A stretch of 64,000 nt of DNA, taken from the NCBI GenBank assembly GCA_020444515.1, contig JAHLKX010000002.1, positions 584,146 to 648,145 of the forward strand. Direction: 5' to 3'. The DNA is from Bacteroidota bacterium (lineage in GTDB: Bacteria; Bacteroidota; Bacteroidia; Bacteroidales; JAADJA01). A program made the translations under genes and the position numbers. Below are positions 55,590 to 64,000 of this stretch, in pieces (the first letter of the stretch is position 1; the number at the start of each line of letters is the position of its first letter). The notes under the pieces are model-generated. The model searched no databases. It was not told where the DNA came from and worked only from the letters and a program-made list of their open reading frames with translations.

Positions 55590-58500
55590 TCAATCTTTTA
55601 AACATCGCACACTGTGTCCGATTGAACCATTGGAGACTCCTCCACCAATCACCCCGTCAGGAGCATTGATTGTAATCCTGGATCCCCATCCGGCCACATT
55701 ATTGCTGGTATAGAATGAGGTTGTAGCATCCATCCCTGTAAAGACACCATTGTTTCGGGATCCAGCCAACAGTGCTGAAAACCCGCTGGTATTTGTTCCT
55801 TCTCCAACGCCGGTTCCCTCACCGATGGCCTTGAGGGCGTTGCCATCGTTCGATACAAAATCAGTAAGAATTCCGAATTCATCCATGGTTGGCACATGCC
55901 ATCCATCGAGACAAATTCCCTGAACTCCTATGACCGTCGTGTAACTGACTACTTCGCTCCAGAGGTAAAGCCCACCATAGATGTTACAGTTGGATTCGAG
56001 ATCGTCATAACAATACTTTTCAATGGTCAGGTTATCATCCATAGGATTGACTCCATATATAAAGTCACCTATATTCAAGTTCTCCGCCATCCAGCATTGA
56101 TCGCCGATCTGAACCGTATTGTATGACTGACCGTCGCGGCTATCCAAAATAGGGTCACCGCAACTCCAGGCAGCGGGGTCAACAGGCAATATTTCGGTTT
56201 CGCCACGGTTGGGATACCACAAATCATTTTTATCCTGGTTATTTACCTGTGTATCCATATTAACGTCTGCCTGATAGTAACCTGCAGCACCAGCTTGGGG
56301 TATCCAGGAATCGTTTCCATCATTTTCATCGATCACACCATCGGCATTGGCGTCCCCGCCGATCATTCCCCACACGCCGGAGAGATCAGCCTGGTTATCA
56401 CCAAAAGCCTGCCCGGCAGAAGTTGTAAAATCGTAAGTATAAAATCCTCCTGATTCGGTAAGTGGATAATTCGACATCACCGGCAAATGATTCCTGTGCC
56501 AGATTACTACAAACAATTGGTTTGCAATTTGAAAATCTACTGTGGGTAAGGAACTTCCATCGAGATTCACTATACTTCCATCTTTCAAAAGGAAATATGC
56601 ACCACCCGCAACAGCAGTAGCTTCCGTTGCAGCATTTGCATCAGTCGCATCCCTGAATTCCACGCCGATCCAATCTACAACATCAGTATTGGGAATTGCC
56701 TCCACTTCTTCAGTCCCATCATATCCAATAACCGTTAAAGTTTGCTGAAGCGGAATAATGGGATTCAGGTCTGTATTCATGTCGGTTCCGTTGAAAGGTC
56801 CTTCAAGGAAGACTTTCAAATCTACCTGCGCCGGTTGCGGATGATCAATGTTGACATGATAATCCAGGTAATTATTGTTATCCCAGGTGTTGTTCTCAAA
56901 ATAGATGACAAATGCAACCCGGTCGACCCATTGTGCCGGATCATTAAACGGCCCGATCTGAATTGTATAAGTATTGTTTTCATCCGGCCCGCTGAAAGGC
57001 GATTGTATGGCAGGGCCTTCACCTCCGGCCAGTACACTTCCTGTTGGCCAGTATACTTCGTTGGGTGTTTGCCACAAGAAGTTAACATCGTTCACGCCCC
57101 AGTGCAGCCAGGGGGTTGCAGCCGGATTGGTAACCGTTATGGTAATGATCTGATCTTCCTGCGCAATGGCCGGATCCCAGCTGATTGAATAATCAATGCC
57201 GCCAGTGCCCCAGTACCTGAACATTCCGCCTTCAGGATAGTCGGTACTGGCAGTTCCAATGAAAGCAGTCACAGCATCCACCCAATCCATGGCACCCATG
57301 TGCACCCCGTGTGTCGTCGGGAAATATTCCCAGGTGAGACCGCCATCGGTGCTGTATGAAAGTCCTGCATCGGAGCCTGTATCTCCGGAGCAAACCCAGG
57401 TATCGGGTGATTCGGGTACGTATTTAATTTTATTCGCATGAACATCGCCGGTATAAGTTATTTGCGACCAGTTTTGGCCACCGTCGCTGGTTTCGAACAA
57501 GCTATTATCATTCTGACGGATGAGTAAGCCATCTGTTTGATTTTTGAAATCAACAATACCATACGTACTGATGGGGGTCTGGTAAACCGTCCAATTTAAT
57601 CCCTGGTCGGCTGATTTGTAAATCCGGCCTTTGGTGGTGGTGAACCAGATGGTATTGTCCACCACGGAATAATCATCGGTGATTCCATACTCATCCGCCA
57701 ACGGATCAGGAAGATTGGTTTGTGATACCCTGTTCCAGTTGCTTCCACCATCGGTTGTGGTGTAAATCTCAAAATATCCGCCGGAAGGATCGCCCATACA
57801 AACACCGGTACTGGCATCCCAGAAATACACGCTGTTGGGGAATCCACCCGATGCGGGATCAAAGATGGCCGTCGACTGCCATGTCCATGTTGCACCGCCA
57901 TCGCCGGTATGGAAGATCCCCTGGTTAAATTCTCCATACACTTTGTAGGCCACGACCCAGGCATTGTTTTCATCCAGGGCGAAAATGCTGGTGTTTACCA
58001 AACCATCGTGATCGGGAATAGGAATAACCTCCCAATTCTGACCGGCGTCTGTCGTACGGATGATCTCATTCACAATAAATTGATTTTTACCGTCCTTAGC
58101 TGTTGCCCAGGCAATGTTTCCATCCACTGCCGAAACCGAATTGATCATGGAGTACCGTTTGGTCAGCCCTGCATTTTGCAGTTCAAAATCCTGAAGGTTT
58201 TTAAAGACCAGGTCGGCATAATCACGACCATAAACACTGTACGGATATGTGGCATCATCAGTGCGATGTGTACAAATGCCGGTAAAATCAACGGTTGTTT
58301 CAGGTGCTCGTTGATAAAGCAGTGGAGAATTATTATTGATGCTAAAATGTGTTGTTCCTGATGGGTCAATGAGGTCGTAATCGGTTGAGCCAAAGAAGCT
58401 ATTTCCACCATATGGGAAGTACACATCATTGATCCTTACCACTTCGCTTTCATATTCTTCACCCAGTTGGGAAACCGTTATTACCTGTGGCTCAGGCATA

Positions 58501-61500
58501 GCATTATTCCGTGTCAGGTATTTGTGATAGGTAAAATTCTGTAATTCAAATAAACCATTGTAATCTGTAATTTCACCAACCAACAATACAGAATCTCCCA
58601 TCCTGAAGTAATTGAGATCGGGACTATACAAACCGGCTCCGGCCGTTGGATCCTGGATAAAATGTAAGTTCCCTGATTCGGTTCCGCTGGTAATGATCCC
58701 GGTGATGCAAACCGTTGTTCCCAGTGGTTCCAGTCTTGCTTCGGCGATGGTTATGGGAACCGGTTCGTAAACGTTGATGTAATCGGTTTTTATCTCTGTT
58801 TTGGTGGTACTTTCATTCGAAACGGTAAGCTTGACTGTATAAATTCCTGGATACTGGAAGGTCCATTCCGGGTTTTGTTCAGTGGCATCTATATTGCCGT
58901 CGTTGTCGAAATCCCATTCCCATGAAACCGGGTTAAGCAGGCTCATGTCGGTGAATTGAACCGTGAGCGGATCCCATCCGGAAGTGATGTCCGCTTCAAA
59001 ATCAACAACAAGGGGAACATTTGAAGGATCGTACCAGGGATTGAAAAATACTACACCCATAGCACCATCTTCATCGTCATCGTAGATATGGGCATCGATT
59101 TCCGATTCGGTGTAATAACCCCAGTCGTTGTAATAAGCATTGATGGAAAGTGAAGTATTATTATAGAGCTGTATATTTCCTCCGTCGTTGTTTATGAATG
59201 TGTTCAGGCCGGCTTCGTACAGGTCATTCTGGCCCATATTTACTTCCGCACCGCTGTTGATATACAATCCATAATTTAAATTATTCTCAAATGTACAACT
59301 CCTTAAATTTGAATTGGTGCCGTTTAAGTACAATCCATGACCGTTGTTGTTGTCAAACAGACAATTATCCAAATCCAATGCATCGGAGATATAGGCATAG
59401 ATACCGTGGTTGCCGTTGTTGCTGAAAATTGAGCTGTCGATTGTCAGCAGGGCATTCATATACATATACAAACCGTAGCTGTCATTGTTAAGAAACTGGC
59501 AGTTTGAAATTGTGATTGTATCATTGTTTGCATAAAATCCCCGTGAATCACTGTATTGCACAAGGCTGTTGTTGAAATATCCTTCTTCTGAACCATAATA
59601 AATCACAGCTCCTTCGGGATCGTCACCTGCATATAAAATTTGGCAATAATCCAAATGTCCGATTCCCTGACTTGATCCCTGACCGTTCATTTCCACGGAA
59701 TTCCAGTCTCCTTTTGCAGGTAAAGTGGCATCTTCATCTCCATTCAGATCACCCCCATTTACATCATCCTTCAATGATGTGAAAATGATATTTTGTGAGG
59801 CTGTTCCGGTTGCATTGAGGGTCCCCTGAATATATAAACCACCACCATCCGATTTAACAATTTCTCCCGCAGGAATGGTCATGGTATAACCTTCACTCAG
59901 AACAACGGTTCCTTTCAAAACAAACGGGAAGCCGCAAACGCTTTCAGCCATTTGAAAGTTTTCATGGATCGTTCCGCCAATTCCAAAGGCATTGATGGTA
60001 TTACCGTTGCCGGTATTGCCTGTCGGTTGTGTAATGGAATTCTGATTAATAAACAGGGCTGCATATCCATTGTTGTTGTTAAACTGGCAGTTGTCGATCT
60101 GCAATTCACCGGAATAATTAGCATAGATGCCATGATTCCCATTATTGTTAAAAGTAGAATTGCTTAAATCCAGTACGGCATCAGCATAGGTATAAACGCC
60201 ATAGGTGTCGTTATCCAGGAATTGGTTGTTGGTAACATTGAGTGTATCGTACTGTGCAAAGAAACCCTTGGAATCACTGTATTGTATTGTGCCGTTTTTA
60301 AAATAGCCTTCATCGGAACGCGAAAAAACCACAGCTCCTTCAGGATTCCCGCCAGCGTATAGTACTTTACAATAATCCATATTGCCTATTCCCTGTTTTG
60401 TTCCGTTACCTTCCATGTTGATAGAATGCCAGTCCCCTTTGGCAGGAGTTGTGGCGTTGCCATCCCCGTTGAGGTCACCCCCATAAGTGTCATCTTTCAG
60501 GGATGTGAACACAATGTTCTGCGAACTCGTTCCAATGGCATTGAGTGTGCCGTTGATTTCTAGTCCTCCGCTGGTAGCTTTGATTACTTCTCCGGCAGGG
60601 ATTGTCATGGTGTAGTTTTCATTCAATGTAACTCCACCCACAAGCACAAAAGGAAACCCGCAGACGCTTTCTGAAAGGGTATAGTTCTGATCGATGGAGC
60701 CACCAATACCAAAGGCATTGATGGTATTGCCACTACCGCTGTTGTTGGTGAATTGCTGGAGATTGTCGATGTTGTTAAGGAATGCTGCGTATCCGCCATT
60801 GTTATTGAACTGGCAGTTGTCGATCTGCAATTCACCGGAATAATTAGCATAGATGCCATGATTCCCATTATTGTTAAAAGTAGAATTGCTTAAATCCAGT
60901 ACGGCATCAGCATAGGTATAAACGCCATAGGTGTCGTTATCCAGGAATTGGTTGTTGGTAACATTGAGTGTATCGTACTGTGCAAAGAAACCCCTGGAAT
61001 CACTGTATTGTATTGTACCGTTTTTAAAATAGCCTTCATCGGATCGGTTGAAATAAACAGCCCCATATGTTGACGCCCCGGCATATAGTACTTTACAATA
61101 ATCCATATTTCCTATCCCTTGCTTTGTTCCGTTCCCATCCATGCTGATCGAACTCCAGTCGCCTTTGGCAGGAGTTGTGGCGTTGCCATCCCCGTTGAGG
61201 TCACCACCGTATGTATCATCTAACAGGGATGTGAACACAATGTTCTGCGAATTCGTTCCAATGGCATTGAGTATTCCGTTGATTATCAGTGCCCCGCTGC
61301 CGATTGCTTTGATCACCTCTCCGGCGGGGATCGTCATGGTATAGTTTTCGTTCAATGTAACACCGCCCACAAGCACAAAAGGAAATCCGCAAACGCTTTC
61401 TGAAAGGGAATAGTTCTGATCAATGGTGCCACCTATACCAAAGGCATTGATGGTATTGCCACTGCCGCTGTTGCTGTTGAATTGCGGAAGATTGTCGATG

Positions 61501-62876
61501 TTGTTAATGAATGCTGCATACCCACCATTGTTGTTGAACTGGCAGTTGTCGATCTTCAATTCACCGGAATAATTAGCATAGATGCCATGATTCCCATTAT
61601 TGTTAAAAGTAGAATTGCTTAAATCCAGTACGGCATCAGCATAGGTATAAACGCCATAGGTGTCGTTATCCAGGAATTGGTTATTGGTAACTTCCAGTGT
61701 GTCGTATTCAGCATAAAATCCCCTGGAATCGCTGTATTGTATGGTGCCGTTTTTAAAATAGCCTTCATCAGACCGGCTGAAATATACAGCCCCATATGTT
61801 GACGACCCGGCGTATAAAACTTTACAATAATCCATATTGCCGATACCCTGTTTAGTGCTGTTACCATTCATTCTAATAGAACTCCAATCCCCTTTGGCAG
61901 GTACTGTAGCGCTGCCATCCCCGTTGAGGTCACCCCCATAAGTATCATCTTTCAGCGAGGTGAACACAATGTTTTGCGAACTCGTTCCAATGGCATTGAG
62001 TGTGCCGTTGATTTCCAGTCCTCCGCCGATAGCTTTGATCACTTCTCCGGCCGGAACAGTCATGGTGTAATTTTCGTTGAGGGTAACAGGGCCTAACAGT
62101 ACAAATGGAAAACCACATGCACTTTCTGCCAGGGTATAATTCTGGTCAATGGTTCCGCTGATACCGAAAGCGTTGATTGTATTACCACTGCCTGTATTGT
62201 TGGCAAAAATATTGAGGGTTGGCGCTAATCTGATGTAGGCTGCATAACCTCCATTGCTACTGAATTCGCAGTTGTCAATGTCGGGAGATGACATGTAACA
62301 GTTGATCCCGTCCGTTGCATTATTTGAAATAGTACAGTTATCCACATCAATGTTGCTGGCATTGTCACCAATCCCATAGCTATCGCTCAGGCGGATAATA
62401 CAATTTTGAAGGGATGCAGTTCCGGCATAGTAGAAATAGATATTTCCGGGAGAATTACCCCCATACCTGAAAACAACATGGTTAAAAAGCCCAATGCCAT
62501 CTGCAGAACTGAATCCGTTGACATAAATTCTTCCCCAGTCGCCCGGGTTGGGATTGCCGTCTGAACCGGAAATAACCTCACCTACAGAATCATCATCCAT
62601 AGAAGTAAAGATGATATTGGAAGTCGTGTTTCCGTTGCAAATGATTGTTCCATTAACCTCGATAGAAGCTGATGGCCCAAACTTTACGCGGGTTCCGGCC
62701 TGAATTTCAAACGTTGTCCCGGCATCCACTGTAAGTACACCTGTAACATAATAGGTATCGGTGTTGTGCCAATATTCACCTGAAACATTACCTGTTTTTG
62801 TAACATAGGCATTGGCCCGAAGGCTAAAAATGAAAAGAGTAATAAAAATTGCAATACACTGTAATAATGATTTCAT
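55590..62876 (-). CDS. Giant mosaic surface protein: beta-helix repeats, PKD, OB-like, BNR propeller, starch-binding-like, dockerin-like module, FISUMP
   Basis: I chose the ATG at 62876 ([23 protein letters not shown]), giving 2,428 aa; the frame stays open to 63089 but that part is leader. About 25-1280 are right-handed beta-helix, with four repeats of 242-243 residues sharing [19 protein letters not shown] and [19 protein letters not shown]. Then come PKD (about 1290-1365, [20 protein letters not shown]), an OB-fold-like domain (1366-1559), a BNR/Asp-box propeller (1562-1882, [11 protein letters not shown]), a CBM25/26-like domain (1896-2015, [10 protein letters not shown]) also seen in the GH57 protein, the [11 protein letters not shown] plus EF-hand module (about 2019-2235) and a FISUMP domain (about 2239-2428). 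No T9SS sorting domain. A promoter and a structured leader precede it. Confidence 0.9.
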   Translation of the reverse strand: MKSLLQCIAIFITLFIFSLRANAYVTKTGNVSGEYWHNTDTYYVTGVLTVDAGTTFEIQAGTRVKFGPSASIEVNGTIICNGNTTSNIIFTSMDDDSVGEVISGSDGNPNPGDWGRIYVNGFSSADGIGLFNHVVFRYGGNSPGNIYFYYAGTASLQNCIIRLSDSYGIGDNASNIDVDNCTISNNATDGINCYMSSPDIDNCEFSSNGGYAAYIRLAPTLNIFANNTGSGNTINAFGISGTIDQNYTLAESACGFPFVLLGPVTLNENYTMTVPAGEVIKAIGGGLEINGTLNAIGTSSQNIVFTSLKDDTYGGDLNGDGSATVPAKGDWSSIRMNGNSTKQGIGNMDYCKVLYAGSSTYGAVYFSRSDEGYFKNGTIQYSDSRGFYAEYDTLEVTNNQFLDNDTYGVYTYADAVLDLSNSTFNNNGNHGIYANYSGELKIDNCQFNNNGGYAAFINNIDNLPQFNSNSGSGNTINAFGIGGTIDQNYSLSESVCGFPFVLVGGVTLNENYTMTIPAGEVIKAIGSGALIINGILNAIGTNSQNIVFTSLLDDTYGGDLNGDGNATTPAKGDWSSISMDGNGTKQGIGNMDYCKVLYAGASTYGAVYFNRSDEGYFKNGTIQYSDSRGFFAQYDTLNVTNNQFLDNDTYGVYTYADAVLDLSNSTFNNNGNHGIYANYSGELQIDNCQFNNNGGYAAFLNNIDNLQQFTNNSGSGNTINAFGIGGSIDQNYTLSESVCGFPFVLVGGVTLNENYTMTIPAGEVIKATSGGLEINGTLNAIGTSSQNIVFTSLKDDTYGGDLNGDGNATTPAKGDWHSINMEGNGTKQGIGNMDYCKVLYAGGNPEGAVVFSRSDEGYFKNGTIQYSDSKGFFAQYDTLNVTNNQFLDNDTYGVYTYADAVLDLSNSTFNNNGNHGIYANYSGELQIDNCQFNNNNGYAALFINQNSITQPTGNTGNGNTINAFGIGGTIHENFQMAESVCGFPFVLKGTVVLSEGYTMTIPAGEIVKSDGGGLYIQGTLNATGTASQNIIFTSLKDDVNGGDLNGDEDATLPAKGDWNSVEMNGQGSSQGIGHLDYCQILYAGDDPEGAVIYYGSEEGYFNNSLVQYSDSRGFYANNDTITISNCQFLNNDSYGLYMYMNALLTIDSSIFSNNGNHGIYAYISDALDLDNCLFDNNNGHGLYLNGTNSNLRSCTFENNLNYGLYINSGAEVNMGQNDLYEAGLNTFINNDGGNIQLYNNTSLSINAYYNDWGYYTESEIDAHIYDDDEDGAMGVVFFNPWYDPSNVPLVVDFEADITSGWDPLTVQFTDMSLLNPVSWEWDFDNDGNIDATEQNPEWTFQYPGIYTVKLTVSNESTTKTEIKTDYINVYEPVPITIAEARLEPLGTTVCITGIITSGTESGNLHFIQDPTAGAGLYSPDLNYFRMGDSVLLVGEITDYNGLFELQNFTYHKYLTRNNAMPEPQVITVSQLGEEYESEVVRINDVYFPYGGNSFFGSTDYDLIDPSGTTHFSINNNSPLLYQRAPETTVDFTGICTHRTDDATYPYSVYGRDYADLVFKNLQDFELQNAGLTKRYSMINSVSAVDGNIAWATAKDGKNQFIVNEIIRTTDAGQNWEVIPIPDHDGLVNTSIFALDENNAWVVAYKVYGEFNQGIFHTGDGGATWTWQSTAIFDPASGGFPNSVYFWDASTGVCMGDPSGGYFEIYTTTDGGSNWNRVSQTNLPDPLADEYGITDDYSVVDNTIWFTTTKGRIYKSADQGLNWTVYQTPISTYGIVDFKNQTDGLLIRQNDNSLFETSDGGQNWSQITYTGDVHANKIKYVPESPDTWVCSGDTGSDAGLSYSTDGGLTWEYFPTTHGVHMGAMDWVDAVTAFIGTASTDYPEGGMFRYWGTGGIDYSISWDPAIAQEDQIITITVTNPAATPWLHWGVNDVNFLWQTPNEVYWPTGSVLAGGEGPAIQSPFSGPDENNTYTIQIGPFNDPAQWVDRVAFVIYFENNTWDNNNYLDYHVNIDHPQPAQVDLKVFLEGPFNGTDMNTDLNPIIPLQQTLTVIGYDGTEEVEAIPNTDVVDWIGVEFRDATDANAATEATAVAGGAYFLLKDGSIVNLDGSSLPTVDFQIANQLFVVIWHRNHLPVMSNYPLTESGGFYTYDFTTSAGQAFGDNQADLSGVWGMIGGDANADGVIDENDGNDSWIPQAGAAGYYQADVNMDTQVNNQDKNDLWYPNRGETEILPVDPAAWSCGDPILDSRDGQSYNTVQIGDQCWMAENLNIGDFIYGVNPMDDNLTIEKYCYDDLESNCNIYGGLYLWSEVVSYTTVIGVQGICLDGWHVPTMDEFGILTDFVSNDGNALKAIGEGTGVGEGTNTSGFSALLAGSRNNGVFTGMDATTSFYTSNNVAGWGSRITINAPDGVIGGGVSNGSIGHSVRCLKD
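59410..62170 (-). repeat. Four tandem 726-729-base repeats within the giant protein gene
   Basis: A fixed landmark (CCGTTTTTAAAATAG or its diverged form) occurs at 59566, 60292, 61018 and 61747, a period of 726, 726 and 729 bases (242-243 codons). The stretches 60082-60317 and 60808-61043 differ at only two positions. The 59566 copy is the most diverged. Confidence 0.85.
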
Positions 62877-62910
62877 AACCGCTTGTTTTTGATATATATA
62901 AATCTTGTTT

Positions 62911-63095
62911 TGAAAAAAGGAAACAGAGGCATAAAGCCTTTGGAATAAGCTGCACCATAAACCTCTTGCTTTGGAACCTCTTGTTTCCTTAATTATATCA
63001 TTTAAATTCATAGCAGGAAGCAACAGGTTGTTACATCCCGAATGCAATCTTGTTTTTGTAACTGAATTCATCGAAAGTTTATGGTGCAATTAAAA
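62911..63095 (-). promoter_or_regulatory. Structured mRNA leader with pseudoknot-like pairing and U-run
   Basis: In transcript order the leader has arm A (TGCACCATAAAC, 63088-63077), arm B (AAGGAAACAAGAGG, 62990-62977), arm A' (GTTTATGGTGCA, 62962-62951) and arm B' (CCTCTGTTTCCTT, 62929-62917). A/A' is an exact 12-base pair and B/B' is 13 pairs with one bulge. B' is followed directly by a run of U, as in an intrinsic terminator or attenuator, about 35 bases before the ATG at 62876. The interleaved A-B-A'-B' order is a pseudoknot or a pair of alternative folds. I do not recognise a known riboswitch class. Confidence 0.5.
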
Positions 63096-63101
63096 CGCTG
63101 G

Positions 63102-63133
63102 TAAATCTACAATAGCAGTTGTTATTCCACAAA
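63102..63133 (-). promoter_or_regulatory. Bacteroidota-type promoter for the giant surface protein gene
   Basis: On the minus strand TTTG (63133-63130), exactly 20 bases, then TAGATTTA (63109-63102). Transcription would begin near 63095, immediately before leader arm A. Confidence 0.6.
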
Positions 63134-63140
63134 CAAAAGG

Positions 63141-63164
63141 TGTCCTGATTCATGAATCAGGACA
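63141..63164 (-). terminator. Perfect 24-base palindrome, terminator of the right-edge regulator gene
   Basis: TGTCCTGATTCA is followed at once by its exact reverse complement, and on the minus strand a CCTTTTGTTT stretch follows. It lies 30 bases after the stop at 63195. Confidence 0.6.
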
Positions 63165-63194
63165 TAAAATTTCAATACCAATTTTATTCTGAAC

Positions 63195-64000
63195 TTATTT
63201 TTGCGCTCTGGCGCTCTTTTTATAGTAAGAAGGTGTGAGACCGGTAATCAATTTAAAAGCATTATTGAAAGCTGATTTTGAATTGAACCCGGCCTCGCTG
63301 GCAATGCTTTCAATGGTCAAATGGTCTTTCTTTTCGTCGCCAAGCATTCGACAGGCCTCCCGTACACGGTATTCATTGATGAGTCCGGTAAAAGTAGTGC
63401 CAAATCGCTGGTTGATCACTTCCGATAGGTAATGGGAATTGGTTTGAAGTTGTTGGGCTAGTTCTTTCATGGTTAGGTCAGGGAGCAGGAAGGGTTTTTC
63501 TGTTTCGAGACAGATTTTCAATTTATCATATAATTTTGTGTGGTTGCCGTTTCCATTCCCGTTTTTTACTTGAACCGGAACCAGTGTAACGTTTCCATTG
63601 GTTGGGCTTTTAGGTTTCTGATTAATTGTTTCAGCCAGTTGCATGTTTTTTTGCACCAGTTTTTTGTAAGCATTTTTTCTTAAACGAAACTGGTAAATCA
63701 TCAAAATCAACAGACTGGTTATTATTAGTAGCGCACTCCCGAAAAAAATGGTAGAATTACGATATTGTCTTGCTTCCTCAGCATTTCGTTTATTTTCCGA
63801 ATTCAATATCGCGATTTCTTTTTCCTTTTGATCCAGATGATGCTGGGTTTGTAAGTCTGCCAGTAACTGCTGGTTCTTTATTTTAAAAATACTGTCTTCT
63901 AGAACATCGAGTTGTAAGTGGTATTGAAAGGCTTTCTCAAACCGGCCTGTTTCAGAATAAAACAGTGCCATCGATTCGAGTATTCCGGCTAAAAGTGATT
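63195..64000 (-). CDS. TPR/AraC-type membrane regulator, 5' end off the window
   Basis: The frame is open past the ATG at 63971 to the right edge (SLLAGILES precedes MALFYSETGRFEKAFQYH, a TPR), so the start lies outside. Visible parts are the last TPR, a coiled coil (QTQHHLDQKEKEIAILNSEN), a membrane segment (STIFFGSALLIITSLLILMI) and a C-terminal AraC HTH (LTMKELAQQLQTNSHYLSEV ... IESIASEAGFNSKSAFNNAF). There is no kinase or receiver between, so this is a one-component membrane regulator, a design common in Bacteroidota. It is adjacent to the 2,428-residue gene and separated from it by a terminator; control of that gene is a plausible but unproven role. Confidence 0.85.
   Translation of the reverse strand, partial: SLLAGILESMALFYSETGRFEKAFQYHLQLDVLEDSIFKIKNQQLLADLQTQHHLDQKEKEIAILNSENKRNAEEARQYRNSTIFFGSALLIITSLLILMIYQFRLRKNAYKKLVQKNMQLAETINQKPKSPTNGNVTLVPVQVKNGNGNGNHTKLYDKLKICLETEKPFLLPDLTMKELAQQLQTNSHYLSEVINQRFGTTFTGLINEYRVREACRMLGDEKKDHLTIESIASEAGFNSKSAFNNAFKLITGLTPSYYKKSARAQK

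Noticed and set aside
62951..63088. Invertible promoter flanked by 12-base inverted repeats
   Set aside because: The arms fit RNA pairing better: they begin just after the predicted start of transcription, the promoter lies outside them, and no recombinase gene is visible. It is not fully excluded.
62877..63089. Extension of the giant protein to an in-frame start at 63089
   Set aside because: The 71 extra residues look non-coding, precede a normal signal peptide, and overlap the paired arms of the leader.

Overview
The window looks like a contig piece from an uncultured member of the Bacteroidota (Bacteroidales-like). The evidence is type IX secretion (T9SS) type A sorting domains, hybrid two-component regulators that fuse a sensor, histidine kinase, receiver and AraC domain, C10 (streptopain) peptidases, FISUMP domains, moderate-to-low GC, and promoters of the TTTG / TAnnTTTG type. 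Almost every gene is on the minus strand and encodes a secreted, very repetitive surface protein. I see no rRNA or tRNA, no CRISPR array, no transposase, no SusC/SusD pair and no T9SS machinery gene.

Layout from the left. 1-3178: a C10 peptidase with a beta-helix tail that runs off the left edge (open in frame over the whole 2,931 bases), preceded by an orphan 79-residue T9SS-sorting-domain-like protein. 3448-5241: a plus-strand TPR/HTH regulator. 5265-10037: secreted GH57-family glycosidase with starch-binding-like modules, an unknown protein and an SGNH hydrolase. 10145-23115: four large surface proteins, including one with three cohesin-like domains and one with beta-helix, dockerin, cohesin and T9SS domains. 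23120-29869: three tandem paralogues made of 17-residue YadA-head-like repeats ending in an S74 self-cleaving chaperone domain. 29976-31435: a T9SS protein broken by a one-base frameshift. 31568-37073: a DUF4143-type ATPase lying between a hybrid regulator and a 48-codon relic of that regulator's own 3' end. 37233-42736: a PKD/laminin-like protein, a decayed relic of a dockerin-like module, and a second C10 peptidase. 42915-52321: a six-gene operon of tail-fibre-like and sialidase-like surface proteins ending at a strong terminator. 52488-55418: a TPR hybrid regulator. 55590-62876: a 2,428-residue mosaic protein with a structured mRNA leader. 63195-64000: a TPR/AraC regulator cut by the right edge.

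The unifying signal is an approximately 220-residue module (an [12 protein letters not shown] beta domain followed by two EF-hand/dockerin-like loops) found intact in seven proteins and as one relic. It never occurs in the same protein as a T9SS sorting domain here. Together with the cohesin-like domains it suggests, by inference only, a calcium-dependent non-covalent surface assembly reminiscent of a cellulosome but carrying adhesin-like, peptidase-like and glycosidase cargo. Regulation appears to be by several sensor-AraC/TPR-HTH proteins. Three promoters share 21-bp-period direct repeats, and one gene has a pseudoknot-like leader ending in a U-run.
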